This document shows, one piece after another, positions 5,763 through 7,359 of a stretch of 7,359 nt of DNA. The notes under the pieces were generated by a model that did no database searches, was not told the DNA's origin, and saw nothing but the letters and a program-made list of their open reading frames with translations. Numbering within the stretch: position 1 is the first letter of the stretch; every line of letters begins with the position of its first letter. Both the position numbers and the translations under genes were made by a program. Origin of the DNA: an uncultured Eubacteriales bacterium (GTDB lineage: Bacteria > Bacillota > Clostridia > Peptostreptococcales > Anaerovoracaceae); the NCBI GenBank assembly GCA_902803725.1, contig CADCRD010000061.1:1-7359 (forward strand). The letters run 5' to 3'.

Positions 5763-6836
5763 ATGGATATCAAAATCACAAGAACACAGAATCCCATGGC
5801 AAAGCCGCTGGCCGAAGAAGAGGCAGGAACGCTGGGATTTGGTAATTACTTCTCGGATCACATGTTTGTGATGAACTACTCTCTGGATAAAGGATGGCAC
5901 GATGCAGAGATAAAACCACTTGAGGATCTCAGATTCCATCCCGCGGCAATGGGTCTTCACTATGGCCAGGAGATATTCGAGGGGATGAAAGCTTATCGTA
6001 CAAAGGATGACCGCATGCTGCTCTTCAGACCTTATGAAAATGCGAAAAGATGGAACAATTCCTGTGATCGTATGTGCATGCCGCCCATGGATGAAGAAAT
6101 GTTCGTGGAAGCCATCAGAAAAATCGTGGATTTTGACAGGGACTGGGCGCCTCACGCTGAAGGAACATCTCTGGTCCTGAGACCTGCAATGGTTGCAACG
6201 ACTGCCAATCTGGGAGTGCATCCGTCAGATGAATATGTTTTCTTCATCATAACTTCTCCGTCAGGAGCATATTATCCGGAAGGTATCGATCCGGTCAGCA
6301 TCTATGTTGAGGATGAATACATCAGAGCTGCGATGGGAGGAACCGGTTTTGCAAAGACCGGCGGAAACTATGCCGGCAGTCTCAAGGCTGCAAAGCTTGC
6401 TGAAGAAAAAGGGTTCACTCAGGTCCTGTGGCTGGATGGCATAGAAAAGAAATATGTTGAAGAAGTCGGTTCCATGAACATGATGTTCGTAATTGACGGG
6501 ACTATAATAACCGCTCCTCTGGATGGAACGATCCTTCCCGGAGTGACCAGATCATCCGTCATGCAGCTGGCAAAAGATAAAGGCTGGAATGTGGAAGAAA
6601 GAAAACTGTCAATAGATGAGATATGTAAGGCATACGATGAAGGCAGACTGGACGAAGCCTTTGGTACCGGAACTGCTGCTGTCGTTTCTCCTGTAGGAAA
6701 ACTGCAGTATAAAGATAAAGAGATGATCATCAATGATTTCAAGACAGGTCCTAAGGCTAAAGAACTGTATGATTCACTTCTTAGTATACAGATCGGTGAT
6801 GCTGAAGATCCGTATGGCTGGGTAGTTGAAGTGTGA
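5763..6836 (+). CDS. ilvE: Branched-chain amino acid aminotransferase
   Basis: PLP-dependent (fold type IV) transaminase that interconverts leucine, isoleucine and valine with their 2-oxo acids, using 2-oxoglutarate/glutamate; cytosolic. The 357 residues fit the longer bacterial/eukaryotic BCAT type rather than the roughly 310-residue E. coli type. Seen: LHYGQEIFEGMKAYR (65-79) in the small domain, LRPAM (139-143), the Schiff-base Lys198 in GFAKTGGNYAGS, Glu234 in YVEEVGSMN expected to contact the PLP pyridine nitrogen, LPGVTRSSV (258-266), and the phosphate/substrate loop FGTGTAAVVSP (300-310). The start has a perfect AGGAGG (5749-5754) 8 bases upstream. It is divergent from panB, which uses the valine oxo acid, and is followed after 68 bp by an amino-acid symporter gene, probably co-transcribed. 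A D-amino-acid or aminodeoxychorismate enzyme is unlikely given these motifs. Confidence 0.96.
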   Translation: MDIKITRTQNPMAKPLAEEEAGTLGFGNYFSDHMFVMNYSLDKGWHDAEIKPLEDLRFHPAAMGLHYGQEIFEGMKAYRTKDDRMLLFRPYENAKRWNNSCDRMCMPPMDEEMFVEAIRKIVDFDRDWAPHAEGTSLVLRPAMVATTANLGVHPSDEYVFFIITSPSGAYYPEGIDPVSIYVEDEYIRAAMGGTGFAKTGGNYAGSLKAAKLAEEKGFTQVLWLDGIEKKYVEEVGSMNMMFVIDGTIITAPLDGTILPGVTRSSVMQLAKDKGWNVEERKLSIDEICKAYDEGRLDEAFGTGTAAVVSPVGKLQYKDKEMIINDFKTGPKAKELYDSLLSIQIGDAEDPYGWVVEV

Positions 6837-6877
6837 TTGCAGGCGTTAAGTATTGAAATTGTTAAATAAGCCTGCAA
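6837..6877 (+). other. Long-loop hairpin between ilvE and the symporter gene
   Basis: TTGCAGGC (6837-6844) and GCCTGCAA (6870-6877) form a perfect 8-bp stem around a 25-nt A/T-rich loop, starting on the base after the ilvE stop. No T run follows, so it is not a standard terminator. It may protect or process the mRNA and so set the ratio of the two products, but this is an inference from position alone. Confidence 0.45.
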
Positions 6878-6904
6878 AGAATGACAAATTCAGGAGGTGA
6901 CAAA

Positions 6905-7359
6905 ATGTCGACTGAGAATAACAACCAATTCCAATCCACCTTTGGATTCCTGATGGCAGCAGTCGGTTCGGCCGTTGGTGTCGGGAACTTGTGGGGTTTC
7001 CCATATAAGATGGGAGCAAACGGCGGGTTCGCGTTCCTGCTGTGCTATATCGTCCTTGTTGCGATCGCGGGATTCGTGATCATGGTAGGAGAACTGACCA
7101 TAGGCAGAAAGACCGGTAAAGGTGTTCTGGAGAACTACCGCGCAACGGGAAAGCACAATGCATTCATAGGATATTTTGCTATTATCTCAATAGTGCTGCT
7201 TGGCGGATTCTGTGTCACACTGACTGCCTACTGCATGAAGTACTTCGTGGCAAATATCGGCACGCTCTTCCATGCCGGCTGGGGCATCAACGGTGCCGAT
7301 CCGATGGAATACTGGAACGGTTTCCTTCAGAGCGGAGGAGAGGCGGCAGTATTTTCGAT
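6905..7359 (+). CDS. Neurotransmitter:sodium symporter (NSS/SLC6) family amino-acid transporter, 3' end outside window
   Basis: An open frame without a stop runs to the window edge (151 codons of a protein normally about 440-500 residues). It encodes the start of a LeuT-fold Na+-coupled amino-acid symporter in the cytoplasmic membrane. TM1 carries the unwound family motif GSAVGVGNLW followed by GFPY (21-34), with Gly21, Ala23, Val24 and Asn28 matching sodium-site residues of LeuT. GANGGFAFLLCY (37-48) leads into TM2, which ends in GELTIGRKTG (62-71); TM3 is about 88-118. The start has a perfect AGGAGG (6892-6897) 7 bases upstream. Odd: the extracellular-gate Arg30 of LeuT is Gly31 here, and the N-terminal Arg5/Trp8 of the cytoplasmic gate align with Asn6/Phe9. 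Substrate cannot be read from the sequence; a hydrophobic or branched-chain amino acid is plausible from its place after ilvE. Confidence 0.93.
   Translation, partial: MSTENNNQFQSTFGFLMAAVGSAVGVGNLWGFPYKMGANGGFAFLLCYIVLVAIAGFVIMVGELTIGRKTGKGVLENYRATGKHNAFIGYFAIISIVLLGGFCVTLTAYCMKYFVANIGTLFHAGWGINGADPMEYWNGFLQSGGEAAVFS

Noticed and set aside
5679..6221. 180-codon open frame on the - strand over the start of ilvE
   Set aside because: It overlaps the ilvE promoter, leader and conserved N-terminal coding region and has no recognisable protein features.
6890..7156. 88-codon open frame on the - strand at the right end
   Set aside because: It is antisense to the symporter gene, which has a perfect ribosome binding site and the clear NSS TM1 motif.

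Overview
The window looks like a chromosomal segment of a low-to-mid GC Gram-positive anaerobe, most likely a member of Clostridia. This rests on strong AGGAGG-type ribosome binding sites, frequent AGA arginine codons, A/T-rich intergenic regions with sigma-A-like promoters, and a clustered lower-glycolysis locus. The lineage is an inference; no rRNA or other phylogenetic marker is present to fix it.

Region 1 (4-4495, + strand) is a glycolytic gene cluster in the order gap, pgk, tpiA, eno. It covers triose-phosphate isomerisation, glyceraldehyde-3-phosphate oxidation, the first ATP-forming step, and 2-phosphoglycerate dehydration. Phosphoglycerate mutase, which often lies between tpiA and eno in Firmicutes, is not here. 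The gap product keeps its catalytic residues, but several cofactor-pocket residues differ from the NAD-type consensus in a way that suggests NADP use or relaxed cofactor choice. A hairpin follows gap. A perfect 11-bp stem between eno and the convergent panB probably terminates transcription from both sides.

Region 2 (4602-5762) holds panB on the - strand and a 333-bp divergent control region. Two panB promoters can be read here, both TTTACA-N16-TATAAT, 68 bp apart. An inverted repeat (AGTGTT-N7-AACACT) sits over the predicted start site of the nearer one, and a second covers its -35. The ilvE side has its own set of direct and inverted repeats and a promoter.

Region 3 (5763-7359, + strand) contains ilvE, a branched-chain aminotransferase, followed after 68 bp by the first 151 codons of an SLC6-type (NSS) sodium:amino-acid symporter that runs off the window. 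IlvE interconverts valine and 2-oxoisovalerate, and PanB consumes 2-oxoisovalerate to make ketopantoate. The divergent pair and transporter may therefore form a small valine-to-pantothenate/CoA supply module. I see no mobile element, CRISPR array, tRNA or rRNA. The proteins are recognisable families; the less ordinary signals are the GAPDH cofactor pocket, the panB-ilvE control region and the altered gate residues of the symporter.
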